The position numbers were made by a program, and so were the translations under genes. Source: Oscillibacter sp. (GTDB taxonomy: Bacteria > Bacillota > Clostridia > Oscillospirales > Oscillospiraceae). Taken from it: 41,741 nucleotides of DNA. The notes beneath the pieces are model-generated. The model saw only the letters and a list, made by a program, of their open reading frames with translations. It had not been told where the DNA came from and made no database searches. Where the stretch lies: contig JAAVHC010000010.1 in NCBI GenBank assembly GCA_014799925.1, positions 3,744-45,484 on the forward strand. Direction: 5' to 3'. This document shows positions 32,658 to 40,169 of the stretch, in pieces (positions within the stretch are counted from its first letter, which is position 1; each line of letters opens with the position of its first letter).

Positions 32658-33296
32658 TCAACCGCCGGTTGTCTCTGTACAGCACACAACCGCCCCCCCC
32701 CCGCGGACTTCCCGAATCAATTTAGTGTAGTCATCTGCATACAGGAACTTATTGTTCATCACTTCGGTTCTTGAAATAATTCTGGGCTTTGCCATTACAA
32801 CCACGCTGTTTGAGGGCACATCCTCAACAACAACGCAGTTTGCGCCAATCCTGACGTTATCTCCGACCGTGATACCGCCTATGATTTTTGCGCCCGCGCC
32901 TATAAACACATTATTTCCAATCACGGGAAATCCGCTTTTCTTGCTGTCAACAAAGGTATTTGAGCCGATAGTAACACCGTGCATGATTGTACACCCGGTT
33001 CCAATCCTGGCGTAAACGGAAATGTGTATTCCCGTTAAACCATGTGGAGTACAGAATCTGTGTATATTTGAATTTATAGGGACAGATGCACACATTTTTC
33101 TTTGAATATACCGACATTTCACAAGCGCACGTTTTCTTTCCAACGGATCCTTGCTTTCAAAACATATCGCCCTGTATTTCCAGAAATTATTGCCAAGAGT
33201 ATTTTCATGATTCTGCTTCAATATCTCGTCAAGCAATTCAAGGTCATTTATTGAATCAATATATTCACAGACCGAATCAAAAGTAATGTCATTCAT
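32658..33296 (-). CDS. Hexapeptide-repeat acyltransferase, serine acetyltransferase-like
   Basis: 212 residues. A helical N-terminal part is followed by a left-handed beta-helix with repeating hexads (ISVYARIGTGCTIMHGVTIG, VIGNNVFIGAGAKIIGGITV, VRIGANCVVVEDVP) and the catalytic His in MHGVTIG. CysE-like enzymes in polysaccharide loci often O- or N-acetylate sugars or activate serine. Its start overlaps the Wzt stop by 8 nt, so it is coupled to the exporter. The 3' end is odd: a run of ten G (32693-32702) precedes a final VVCCTETTGG that does not look native, so the true C-terminus was probably lost at the recombination point. Confidence 0.83.
   Translation of the reverse strand: MNDITFDSVCEYIDSINDLELLDEILKQNHENTLGNNFWKYRAICFESKDPLERKRALVKCRYIQRKMCASVPINSNIHRFCTPHGLTGIHISVYARIGTGCTIMHGVTIGSNTFVDSKKSGFPVIGNNVFIGAGAKIIGGITVGDNVRIGANCVVVEDVPSNSVVVMAKPRIISRTEVMNNKFLYADDYTKLIREVRGGGAVVCCTETTGG
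32693..32702 (-). repeat. Poly-G(10) tract inside the acetyltransferase 3' end
   Basis: Ten consecutive G on the coding strand at codons about 199-202. Gain of one G would run the frame into the Wzm/Wzt remnant; loss of one would give a different tail. Such tracts are prone to slipped-strand mispairing. Confidence 0.75.
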
Positions 33297-34080
33297 ACAA
33301 TAATCTCTCTTTTGCAATTTGGGACTTTGCCTCTGCCAAAGTAATCTGCCCATCCAGATACTGCCGATACATCCCGCACAGGATCTTTGCGTCCCCGAAG
33401 GCAATCTGTTCCCCTTTCTCCAGCCACAGCACTTTGTTACACAATTTACGAACTTGCTGCACGGAATGGCTCACGAAAATTGTTGTTGTCCCGCCCTGAA
33501 TAATTTCCTTCATCTTGGCCTCGCTCTTCTTCCGGAAAGCCCCATCCCCCACGGCCAGCACCTCGTCCAGGATAAGGATATCCGGCTGGACCAGCGACGA
33601 GATGGAAAAAGCCAGCCGGGACTTCATCCCGGAGGAAAGCTGCTTGAAGGGCCGGTCCTGAAACTCCCGCAGCTCCGCGAAGTCGATGATCTGGTCGTAG
33701 GTCTCGTCCATGAACCGGCGAGTATACCCAAGTATCGCCCCCCGGAGGTATGCGTTTTCCCGGACGGTCAGGTCCCCGTCAAAGCCGCTGGCCATCCCCA
33801 CCAGGGCGGCAATGGTTCCCTCCCGCTTCACACACCCCCTGGTGGGTTCCATGATGCCGGAGATTACCTTGAGCAGGGTGGACTTTCCCGCCCCGTTGGC
33901 GCCGATGATGCCCAGCATGTCCCCCTTTTCCAGCGAGAAGGTAATGTCCTTATCCGCCCAGAACTCCTGGACATGGTAGTTGTGCTTCAGCCGGCGCATC
34001 ACGTATTCCTTCAGCCCGATGTCCTTGAAGTCCCCGGTCATGTAGCGGATGGAAACGTTTTTAACCTCCAAAATGCTCAT
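33289..34080 (-). CDS. Polysaccharide/teichoic-acid exporter ATP-binding protein (Wzt/TagH-like)
   Basis: 263 residues. Walker A GANGAGKST, signature LSSGMKSRLAFSI, Walker B ILILDEVLAVGD and H-loop FVSHSVQQV are present. The long N-terminal strand with GLKEYVMRRLKHNY is typical of the Wzt/TagH/RfbE branch. It lacks the C-terminal carbohydrate-binding domain of O-antigen Wzt, so export is probably chain-cap independent as for teichoic acids. The start is ATG 34080 behind GGAGGGGGG; an in-frame GTG seven codons earlier overlaps the permease stop. Second gene of the exporter pair; it drives polymer flipping across the membrane. Confidence 0.93.
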   Translation of the reverse strand: MSILEVKNVSIRYMTGDFKDIGLKEYVMRRLKHNYHVQEFWADKDITFSLEKGDMLGIIGANGAGKSTLLKVISGIMEPTRGCVKREGTIAALVGMASGFDGDLTVRENAYLRGAILGYTRRFMDETYDQIIDFAELREFQDRPFKQLSSGMKSRLAFSISSLVQPDILILDEVLAVGDGAFRKKSEAKMKEIIQGGTTTIFVSHSVQQVRKLCNKVLWLEKGEQIAFGDAKILCGMYRQYLDGQITLAEAKSQIAKERLLYE

Positions 34081-34097
34081 GTCGTTCCCCCCCTCCG

Positions 34098-34871
34098 TCA
34101 CACATAATACAGAAACCTGGTGTTGTACTTCTTGTAAATCCAGCAGCCCAGGCCCAGGAAGAAAAGCACATCCGCCGCCATCAGCAGGTGGAACCAGGCA
34201 GCAGGGATGGCAGCCTCGATGACAATCTCACGGAAGTAGCGGATAAACAGGTAAACCGGATTCAGCAGGAAAAGATTCTGCACCATGGGGTCGTAGCGGT
34301 CGACGGTGTAGAAGATGGCGGACATATACATCAGCAGCCGGGTAAACACCGACCAAAGGTACTGGATATCCCGGAAAAAGACATAGAGTGCGGAAAGAAT
34401 CAGGCCAACGCCGATGTTGAAAAGTACCAGGCAGCAGATAGGGTAGAGCAGCAGGACGAATTTCCAGGTAAATGTGATCTGATCGATGACACAGAACACA
34501 AAAAAGACGCAGAGCGTCAGCCCGAAGTTGATCAGGGTCTGGACATTTTTGGAGAAAAGAAACAGATATTTGGGAATATTCACCTTGGTAAAGATGTAGG
34601 CGTTTCCCATCAGCGAGCGCATCCCCTGGCTGGTGGAATCGTTGAAATAGGAAAAGACCAGATTGCCGCAGAAGAGATAGATGGTATAGTGAGGCGTGTT
34701 CCGTCCAAAGAACACGGTAAAGACCATCGCCATCACCAGCAGGGTCAGCAGCGGGGAGAGAACGCTCCAGGCCATCCCAAGAATGGTTCGCTTGTACTTC
34801 TTCTTGAAATCCCGCTTGACCAGCTCCTCAAAAAGAAAGCGGTATTGTCTGCATAAATCCAAAATCTTCAT
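34098..34871 (-). CDS. Polysaccharide/teichoic-acid exporter permease (Wzm/TagG-like, ABC-2 family)
   Basis: 257 residues. The amphipathic start (ELVKRDFKKKYKRTILGMAW) is the family's interface helix, followed by six membrane helices (for example LLTLLVMAMVFTVFF and the late FLLNPVYLFIRYFREIVIE loop). It forms the channel with the Wzt-like ATPase encoded directly downstream, 17 bp away. GAGGG precedes the ATG. A decayed second copy of this gene is joined to a Wzt piece at 32430-32632, so the locus once held two exporters or had a tandem duplication. Confidence 0.92.
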   Translation of the reverse strand: MKILDLCRQYRFLFEELVKRDFKKKYKRTILGMAWSVLSPLLTLLVMAMVFTVFFGRNTPHYTIYLFCGNLVFSYFNDSTSQGMRSLMGNAYIFTKVNIPKYLFLFSKNVQTLINFGLTLCVFFVFCVIDQITFTWKFVLLLYPICCLVLFNIGVGLILSALYVFFRDIQYLWSVFTRLLMYMSAIFYTVDRYDPMVQNLFLLNPVYLFIRYFREIVIEAAIPAAWFHLLMAADVLFFLGLGCWIYKKYNTRFLYYV

Positions 34872-34895
34872 ATATACCCTCGTTTCTTCCGGTGT

Positions 34896-36113
34896 TCAGT
34901 CCCGGAAATAAATATCCCGGGTGTACACCTTTTCCCGGACTGCTCTCAGCTGCGGATGGTACCGGTTGGCGACAATCAGCTGGCTGACCTCCGCGAATCT
35001 GGCGAAATCACCGATGACCTCTCCGCCCCAAAACCGTCCCTCCTCCGCCGCGGGCTCGTAGATCACAAGCTCTACGCCCTTCTCCAGAAGCCTCTCCATG
35101 ACGCCCCGGATACTGGACTGGCGGAAGTTATCCGAGCCCTCCTTCATGGTCAGACGATAAATTCCAACTGTATACCGCTGGCCCGGCCGGTCGTCTCGCT
35201 GGAAGAAGCCGAGCCGCCGCAGGATGGAATCGGCGATGAAATCCTTGCGGGTCCGGTTAGCCGCCACCACGGCTCCGATGAGGTCGTTGGGCACATCCCG
35301 GTAGTTGGCCAGCAGCTGCCGGGTGTCCTTGGGCAGACAGTATCCGCCGTATCCAAAGGAGGGATTATTGTAGTAATTGCCGATGCGGGGATCATGGCCG
35401 ATCCCTTCAATGATCTGCCGCGGGTTCAATCCATGGGCCTCGGCATAGGAATCCAACTCGTTGAAGAAAGCGACACGCATGGCCAGATAGGTGTTGGCGA
35501 AGAGCTTCACCGCCTCCGCCTCATCCGAATCCATCACCAGCACCGGGATGTCCTTTTTGACAGCCCCTTCCGCCAGCAGCCGGGCAAAGAGCCGCGCCCG
35601 CTGCCCAGACCGTGCCCCCTTCCCCGGCGTGCCTACCACGATGCGGGAGGGCATCAGGCTGTCCTGGAGGGCTTTTCCCTCCCGCAGGAACTCGGGTGAA
35701 AACAGCAGGTTTTCGGTGTTCAGCTTTCGGCACAGCTCCCTGGTAAAGCCCAGCGGCACTGTGGATTTGATTACCACCGTGGCCTTTGGCCCAGCCTCCA
35801 GGACCTGCCGGGCCACCGTCTCCACCGAGGAGGTGTCGAAGCGGTCCCGGTCAGCGCAGTAATCGGTGGGAGTAGCGATGACGACAAAGTCCGCCTCCCG
35901 GTAGGTCGCGGTCCCATCCGTCACCGCGGTAAGGTCCAGCTTTTCCCCTGCCAGATACCGCTCCGCCTCCGGGTCGGCGATGGGGGAACGCCGGGCGTTC
36001 ACCATCTCCACTCTGGTTGGGTCGCAGTCAACGGCGACGACAGTGTTCCTTTGAGAAAGCAGGATGGCGTTGGCCAGCCCCACATAGCCGATCCCCACAA
36101 CGACGATCTTCAT
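34896..36113 (-). CDS. ugd: UDP-glucose 6-dehydrogenase
   Basis: 405 residues. The NAD-binding start MKIVVVGIGYVGLANAILLS is followed by the KSTVPLGFT and LFSPEFLREG motifs. Catalytic Cys259 is in GYGGYCLPKDT, and the C-terminal UDP-binding domain ends IVANRYHPQL. It oxidises UDP-glucose twice to UDP-glucuronate. Its start overlaps the TupA-like gene stop as ATGA. Directly next to an amide ligase and an opine synthase, it most likely supplies glucuronate residues whose carboxyl group is then amidated. Another nucleotide sugar (for example UDP-ManNAc) is possible but less likely from length and motifs. Confidence 0.9.
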   Translation of the reverse strand: MKIVVVGIGYVGLANAILLSQRNTVVAVDCDPTRVEMVNARRSPIADPEAERYLAGEKLDLTAVTDGTATYREADFVVIATPTDYCADRDRFDTSSVETVARQVLEAGPKATVVIKSTVPLGFTRELCRKLNTENLLFSPEFLREGKALQDSLMPSRIVVGTPGKGARSGQRARLFARLLAEGAVKKDIPVLVMDSDEAEAVKLFANTYLAMRVAFFNELDSYAEAHGLNPRQIIEGIGHDPRIGNYYNNPSFGYGGYCLPKDTRQLLANYRDVPNDLIGAVVAANRTRKDFIADSILRRLGFFQRDDRPGQRYTVGIYRLTMKEGSDNFRQSSIRGVMERLLEKGVELVIYEPAAEEGRFWGGEVIGDFARFAEVSQLIVANRYHPQLRAVREKVYTRDIYFRD

Positions 36114-37021
36114 CTCATGTCCTCCTCTGGCATCGGCGGAAGCTCCAGCAGGCTGCCGAACAGGAGATCCGTCTCCGGCAGTCTGCCGGTATCCAGACCG
36201 CCTGACGGTGTAAAGGTCAGCTCCCCGAAGATCAGCCTGCCCTCCGCCTCGTAGAAGTCCACCCGGACAAAGGGAAAAGGCGCGGACAGGGCGGCGGCAC
36301 AGGAGAGCATACCGTCAAGATGGGGCGGCCTTTGCAGCGTAAAGCCCAGCGGCGCCGCCAGGCCGTCCCGGGTGATGGGACAGAAGTTCCAGTCCCTGTC
36401 AAAGAAGTAGAAGCGGGGCCAGCCCTTCTCCCGGCCATCGCACACCAGGATATACCGGGGCTCTCCGTGGAAGCAGTAGACCTTGTAGTCCACCGGGATA
36501 TGTTCTCCATCCCCCAGATATTTTTCGCAGAGAATCCGTTTGGGGATGCCCCGGTACTGGAGCTCGGCATAGCAGCGCCAGAAATCCGTCCCCATCCACC
36601 GTTCCAGCTGCCGGACGCTCCGGGGGATATCCAGCCCCGACTTTTGGGGGCAGAGGATATTGTAGCCGCAGCCATGGTTGCATTTGAGCACAAAGCTCTC
36701 CGGCAGCTCCTCCCAGGGGATCTCCCGGGGTGAGGCCCACACGCCGCAGACCTCGTTGAGGACCTCACCCCAGCCGGCTGAGGAGACATACTCCCGGACC
36801 AGCCATTTGTCGGCGCAGCGGGTCACCAGGGGATCGTCCCGATAGGTGTTCAGCTTCAGCCACAGAATCTTTTCGTTCAGCGTTTTGGGCGCGTTCAGAT
36901 CCAGCGGGCGCTTGAATTTCCTGCGGTACAGCAGCCGGGTGGTAAGCCCGGGAGAGATGGGAGAAAGATTATAGTAGACCAGCGCCGCCAATTTGGTCTT
37001 GATGCTGCCAAAGCCCCTCAT
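36110..37021 (-). CDS. TupA-like ATP-grasp ligase (teichuronopeptide-type)
   Basis: 303 residues. LNAPKTLNEKILWLKLNTYR, FVLKCNHGCGYNILC, ILCEKYLGDG, VDYKVYCFHGEPRYILV and FVRVDFYEAEGRLIFGELTF in order match the PF14305 TupA-like ATP-grasp family, with the metal-binding Asp and Glu at the end. TupA of alkaliphilic Bacillus is needed for teichuronopeptide, a copolymer of polyglutamate and polyglucuronate. The family is taken to form amide bonds between amino acids and uronic acids. It is coupled to ugd (4-nt overlap) and starts 3 nt after the CEO-synthase stop. The ribosome-binding site is weak, so coupling matters. Confidence 0.85.
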   Translation of the reverse strand: MRGFGSIKTKLAALVYYNLSPISPGLTTRLLYRRKFKRPLDLNAPKTLNEKILWLKLNTYRDDPLVTRCADKWLVREYVSSAGWGEVLNEVCGVWASPREIPWEELPESFVLKCNHGCGYNILCPQKSGLDIPRSVRQLERWMGTDFWRCYAELQYRGIPKRILCEKYLGDGEHIPVDYKVYCFHGEPRYILVCDGREKGWPRFYFFDRDWNFCPITRDGLAAPLGFTLQRPPHLDGMLSCAAALSAPFPFVRVDFYEAEGRLIFGELTFTPSGGLDTGRLPETDLLFGSLLELPPMPEEDMR

Positions 37022-37023
37022 TG

Positions 37024-37998
37024 TTACTTGCAGAACACCCCTCTTGCGGATCGGAAATCAACGATATTCTGATCAATGATGTGACCTTTCCGAATGACCA
37101 CCGCAGCCTCCAAAGAAGGAGAATAGCGCCCCTCCGCCAGCATATCGATATAGGGGGCAAACGCGCGGCTGAGGTTGTCGGTAACTGTCACGGGGTACAT
37201 AGCGGGGGTGTTGTCCACCGCATAATGGATCACGTCGTCCACCACATAGACCGGGTCATCAATGGTAGTGGGATGGGAAGTCTCGATTTCCAGATAAGGG
37301 TCACAGCTGACGTCGATAATCAGGGTCCCCGGGCGCAGCCGCTTCAGGTCTTCGCGGTAAATGAGCCGGTCAGTCCGGTGGGTATCCCACATGACACAAT
37401 TGACCAGGACATCATAGTTTGCCATATTCGCGCGGAACTGCGCCTCATTTTTCCGTGCGTAGATATCTACCTCTGCGCCCAGCTCCGCCAAAATGCGGAA
37501 AGCCCCTTTGCCGGTCTGTCCATTGCCGATGATGGCCACCTTTGCGTCGTAGGGCATCCGGCCGCTGTAGCGGAAGCCGTGGAGCACGGCGGCCTCTCCG
37601 GCGATCTCCCTGTTGCGGTAGAAGATGTACCGCCCGTTTTCGTACATCTCCTCCCACGCGACGACGGTATGTCCCGCGTTCAGAACTGCGGAGGTAAAAT
37701 CGATGTTCTGCACCGAATGGGCCCAGCCGCAGAGGATCTTGGGCTTTTGCAGCAACTCCAGATAGTCCGCATCTCCCAGCTTAACATCAATAAGAATATC
37801 GCAGTCCAGTACTTCCGTCCGGGGGACGATATGTACGCCGTACCTGCTGTACTCCTCATCCGAATATCCAAGAGAAAGGCCGTACCCCTCCTCAAAACAC
37901 AGCTGCTCCGGGCAGTGGACGGAGGACAGGTCCTTGGGCAGGATGGCGCGGCGCTTTTCGTTATTTTTGTGGCTGACGAGAAATCCGATGGTATTCAT
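37024..37998 (-). CDS. N5-(carboxyethyl)ornithine synthase-like opine dehydrogenase
   Basis: 324 residues beginning MNTIGFLVSHKNNEKRRAIL, the alanine dehydrogenase/PNT N-terminal domain as in lactococcal CEO synthase (Ceo). The SLGYSDEEYSRYG segment, HSVQNIDFTSA, and the NAD fold KVAIIGNGQTGKGAFRILAE follow. CEO synthase condenses pyruvate with ornithine or lysine and reduces the imine with NADPH, giving carboxyethyl amino acids. AAGGAG nine bases before 37998 fixes the start. An in-frame upstream extension is the tail of an unrelated ATP-grasp gene. Placed before TupA-like and ugd genes, it probably makes the amino acid that decorates a uronic acid polymer. Confidence 0.82.
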   Translation of the reverse strand: MNTIGFLVSHKNNEKRRAILPKDLSSVHCPEQLCFEEGYGLSLGYSDEEYSRYGVHIVPRTEVLDCDILIDVKLGDADYLELLQKPKILCGWAHSVQNIDFTSAVLNAGHTVVAWEEMYENGRYIFYRNREIAGEAAVLHGFRYSGRMPYDAKVAIIGNGQTGKGAFRILAELGAEVDIYARKNEAQFRANMANYDVLVNCVMWDTHRTDRLIYREDLKRLRPGTLIIDVSCDPYLEIETSHPTTIDDPVYVVDDVIHYAVDNTPAMYPVTVTDNLSRAFAPYIDMLAEGRYSPSLEAAVVIRKGHIIDQNIVDFRSARGVFCK

Positions 37999-38082
37999 TT
38001 CTGTTTTCTCCTTTTGCTGATCGTAGTAGGGGTAGCGATGCAGGTCCTGATGGGAATTGACCTCAAGGATCACAAAACCCGG
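37999..38082 (-). pseudogene. C-terminal tail of a lost ATPgrasp_ST gene
   Basis: Minus-strand frame GFVILEVNSHQDLHRYPYYD, directly after a stop codon, matches the ATP-grasp end VLEINIHQDLHKAAEY of the protein at 29190-32267. It reads in frame into the CEO-synthase start. A third ATPgrasp_ST gene must once have stood, or been fused, here. The remaining gap to 38175 shows nothing else. Confidence 0.6.
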
Positions 38083-38175
38083 CTATATCTTTTTTAGCGT
38101 AACGAGTGCCAGTCATAGCAAAACCTCCATGCGTTCATTGCAAATTTAGCGGGCAGAATCTGGAATGGCGTTCAT

Positions 38176-39117
38176 TCAACAAAACAGTCTCCGATACCAC
38201 CGCGTTCCTTCAATCCTGCCATTCCATGGGCGCCGGTCCATGGAATCAAGAAATTGCCTGAGCATCATCTGTACCTCACCGGCATACTCCGTATCCGCGC
38301 TGCGTTCGGCCCAATGGGCGATATCCAGCAGCTCCGCGTCCAAAATGCGGCGGCGCTCCCGGTCCGGCAAATCCCCGCACAGGGCGCTGACAAGCCGGTA
38401 AGACTCAAGATGGCAGAAGAAGTTCCGGATTCGTCCCCCCACCAGAGAACTGCTGATATTGGTCCGGTAATGGATCAGAAGCTCCCGCGAAAAGACGATC
38501 CTCTCCGCTTTCAGAACAGTCTCCCAGAAGAAGGAACGGTCGTTGACACAAAGAAGATCGTTAAACTGAATATCCCTTTCCAGAAGAAACTGCCGCCTTA
38601 CGATACCGCCCCAGGGGGCTGCACACACCTTGGGGAAGAGCCAATAAAAAGCTGGGTACCGGACCACTCGATCAAACAAAAAGAAGGGGACCCTTTTTAA
38701 CCCGTTATGTACCGACAAAGATGTCTTGCCTGTCCGGTCATCCACATCCATAGCCCGGCAGCGGAGGACGTCCACTCTGCGGCGGCTGGCCGCCTCATAG
38801 ACCCGCCCCAGGCTGTCCGGGAAAAGCCAGTCATCCGCGTCCATGAACAGCAGATATTCCCCGCGGGCGGCTTCCAGCCCACGGTTGCGGCAGCAGCCCG
38901 CGTAAAGGTTCTCCGGATTACGCAGGACCCGCACACGGCTGTCCTTCCAGCTGTACTCGGTCAGGATACCGACGCTCCCGTCCGTTGAACAGTCGTCCAC
39001 ACAGATGACCTCGATCTCCCGAAGGTCCTGGCCCAGGACACTATCCAGGCACTGACGCAGATACCTTTCAGCCTGATACACCGGAATGACAACAGACACT
39101 TTGACGCTCATTTTCAT
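38176..39117 (-). CDS. GT2-family glycosyltransferase
   Basis: 313 residues, GT-A fold. KVSVVIPVYQAERYLRQCLD opens the nucleotide-sugar domain, VICVDDCSTDGS holds the first Asp pair and EYLLFMDADDWLFP the DxD metal site. The C-terminal half is helical with no clear membrane segment. It adds a sugar during repeat-unit assembly on the cytoplasmic side. Start and the upstream gene's stop overlap as TGATG, so both glycosyltransferases are translated together. Sugar specificity cannot be read. Confidence 0.88.
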   Translation of the reverse strand: MKMSVKVSVVIPVYQAERYLRQCLDSVLGQDLREIEVICVDDCSTDGSVGILTEYSWKDSRVRVLRNPENLYAGCCRNRGLEAARGEYLLFMDADDWLFPDSLGRVYEAASRRRVDVLRCRAMDVDDRTGKTSLSVHNGLKRVPFFLFDRVVRYPAFYWLFPKVCAAPWGGIVRRQFLLERDIQFNDLLCVNDRSFFWETVLKAERIVFSRELLIHYRTNISSSLVGGRIRNFFCHLESYRLVSALCGDLPDRERRRILDAELLDIAHWAERSADTEYAGEVQMMLRQFLDSMDRRPWNGRIEGTRWYRRLFC

Positions 39118-40169
39118 CAGCTGCCCCCATTCCCGCGGCAGAACGCGGTCCTTCCTTCCCGGACCTTCCGTTTTACACATTTCAAATAGTAAAGAACCTT
39201 TGAAAAGGCATCGATACCGGCCAGAGAGAGGAAAAATTTGATCAGCCGGATGCTTTTCTTTTCGGAACTGTCCAGGATCCAGTCCGCGCTCCGCAGGGCT
39301 CCGCGTGCCGCCGGCCGTTCCGCAGCAGGGACTTCCTCCAGCAGAGCGATGTTCAGGGTGTACTCCAGAATGATCTTATCGGAAAGGAGCCGGGCGCTCT
39401 CGGTCTGGTCTTTTTGCAGATAGCCTACCGACCGCTGAAGCATGTCCGACAGCTCCTGCACCCGGCTTTGGGTGTACCGGCGGGTCAGGGTATTGCCGTA
39501 GTTGACCCGGTAAAAATAGTAGGGGTTGTGGAAAAACACCGGCTTTTCCGCTTTGGTCAAGGCACGCACGACATACTCCAGGTCCTCGGCACAGCTGACC
39601 CCTTCAATAAAGCGCAGACCGTTCCGGAGCAGAAAGTCGCGCCGGAAGAGATACCGCCAGACATTCCATACACAGCCCTTTTTTCGCAGAAACTGCGGGA
39701 GATACTCCCTGCCCTGTATGGGCTCGGAAGCGTCATCGATCTGGCATATCCGGTCCAGAATATAACCGTTATCCGCGACGCGGCAAAAATCGGATATCCA
39801 GAGGTCCGCATCCGGATACTTTTCAAGATATGACAGGGTGTTTCTCAGGGCATCCGGGGAAATATGGTCGTCGCTGTCAAAAAAAGCGATATACCTGCCG
39901 ACAGCCTGTTCCAGTCCCCGATTTCTTGCGGAAGAGGGACCCTGATTCTCCTGTCGAAGCATTTTGACCGCAGGACAGCTCCGCTGGTATTGCCGGCACA
40001 ACTCGGTGCTCCCGTCGGTAGAGCCGTCATCCACCAGAATGATCTCGGTCTTTGCCGCCCCCACCGCCAGGATGCTGTCGATGCAGCCCGGCAGATATTT
40101 CCTTGAATTGTAGACGGGAATCACGATACTCAGCATCTGCGGCTCGGCCGCACAGTTTTCCGGGGTCAT
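39117..40169 (-). CDS. GT2-family glycosyltransferase
   Basis: 350 residues. MLSIVIPVYNSRKYLPGCID, IILVDDGSTDGSTELCRQY, the GPSSARNRGLEQA loop and YIAFFDSDDHISPD (DxD-type metal site) are typical GT2 motifs; a SCAEDLEYVVRAL segment supplies the probable acceptor-site ED. C-terminal amphipathic helices (IRLIKFFLSLAGID) may touch the membrane. The start (40169) overlaps the stop of the upstream recombinase-like gene as ATGA, so this enzyme depends on translation of that gene. Likely assembles the surface polymer; sugar unknown. Confidence 0.88.
   Translation of the reverse strand: MTPENCAAEPQMLSIVIPVYNSRKYLPGCIDSILAVGAAKTEIILVDDGSTDGSTELCRQYQRSCPAVKMLRQENQGPSSARNRGLEQAVGRYIAFFDSDDHISPDALRNTLSYLEKYPDADLWISDFCRVADNGYILDRICQIDDASEPIQGREYLPQFLRKKGCVWNVWRYLFRRDFLLRNGLRFIEGVSCAEDLEYVVRALTKAEKPVFFHNPYYFYRVNYGNTLTRRYTQSRVQELSDMLQRSVGYLQKDQTESARLLSDKIILEYTLNIALLEEVPAAERPAARGALRSADWILDSSEKKSIRLIKFFLSLAGIDAFSKVLYYLKCVKRKVREGRTAFCRGNGGS

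Noticed and set aside
32299-32685. A functional small gene in the gap before the ATP-grasp/LRR gene
   Set aside because: Its two recognisable pieces are a permease end and an ATPase middle in the wrong combination, and no RBS precedes the frame.
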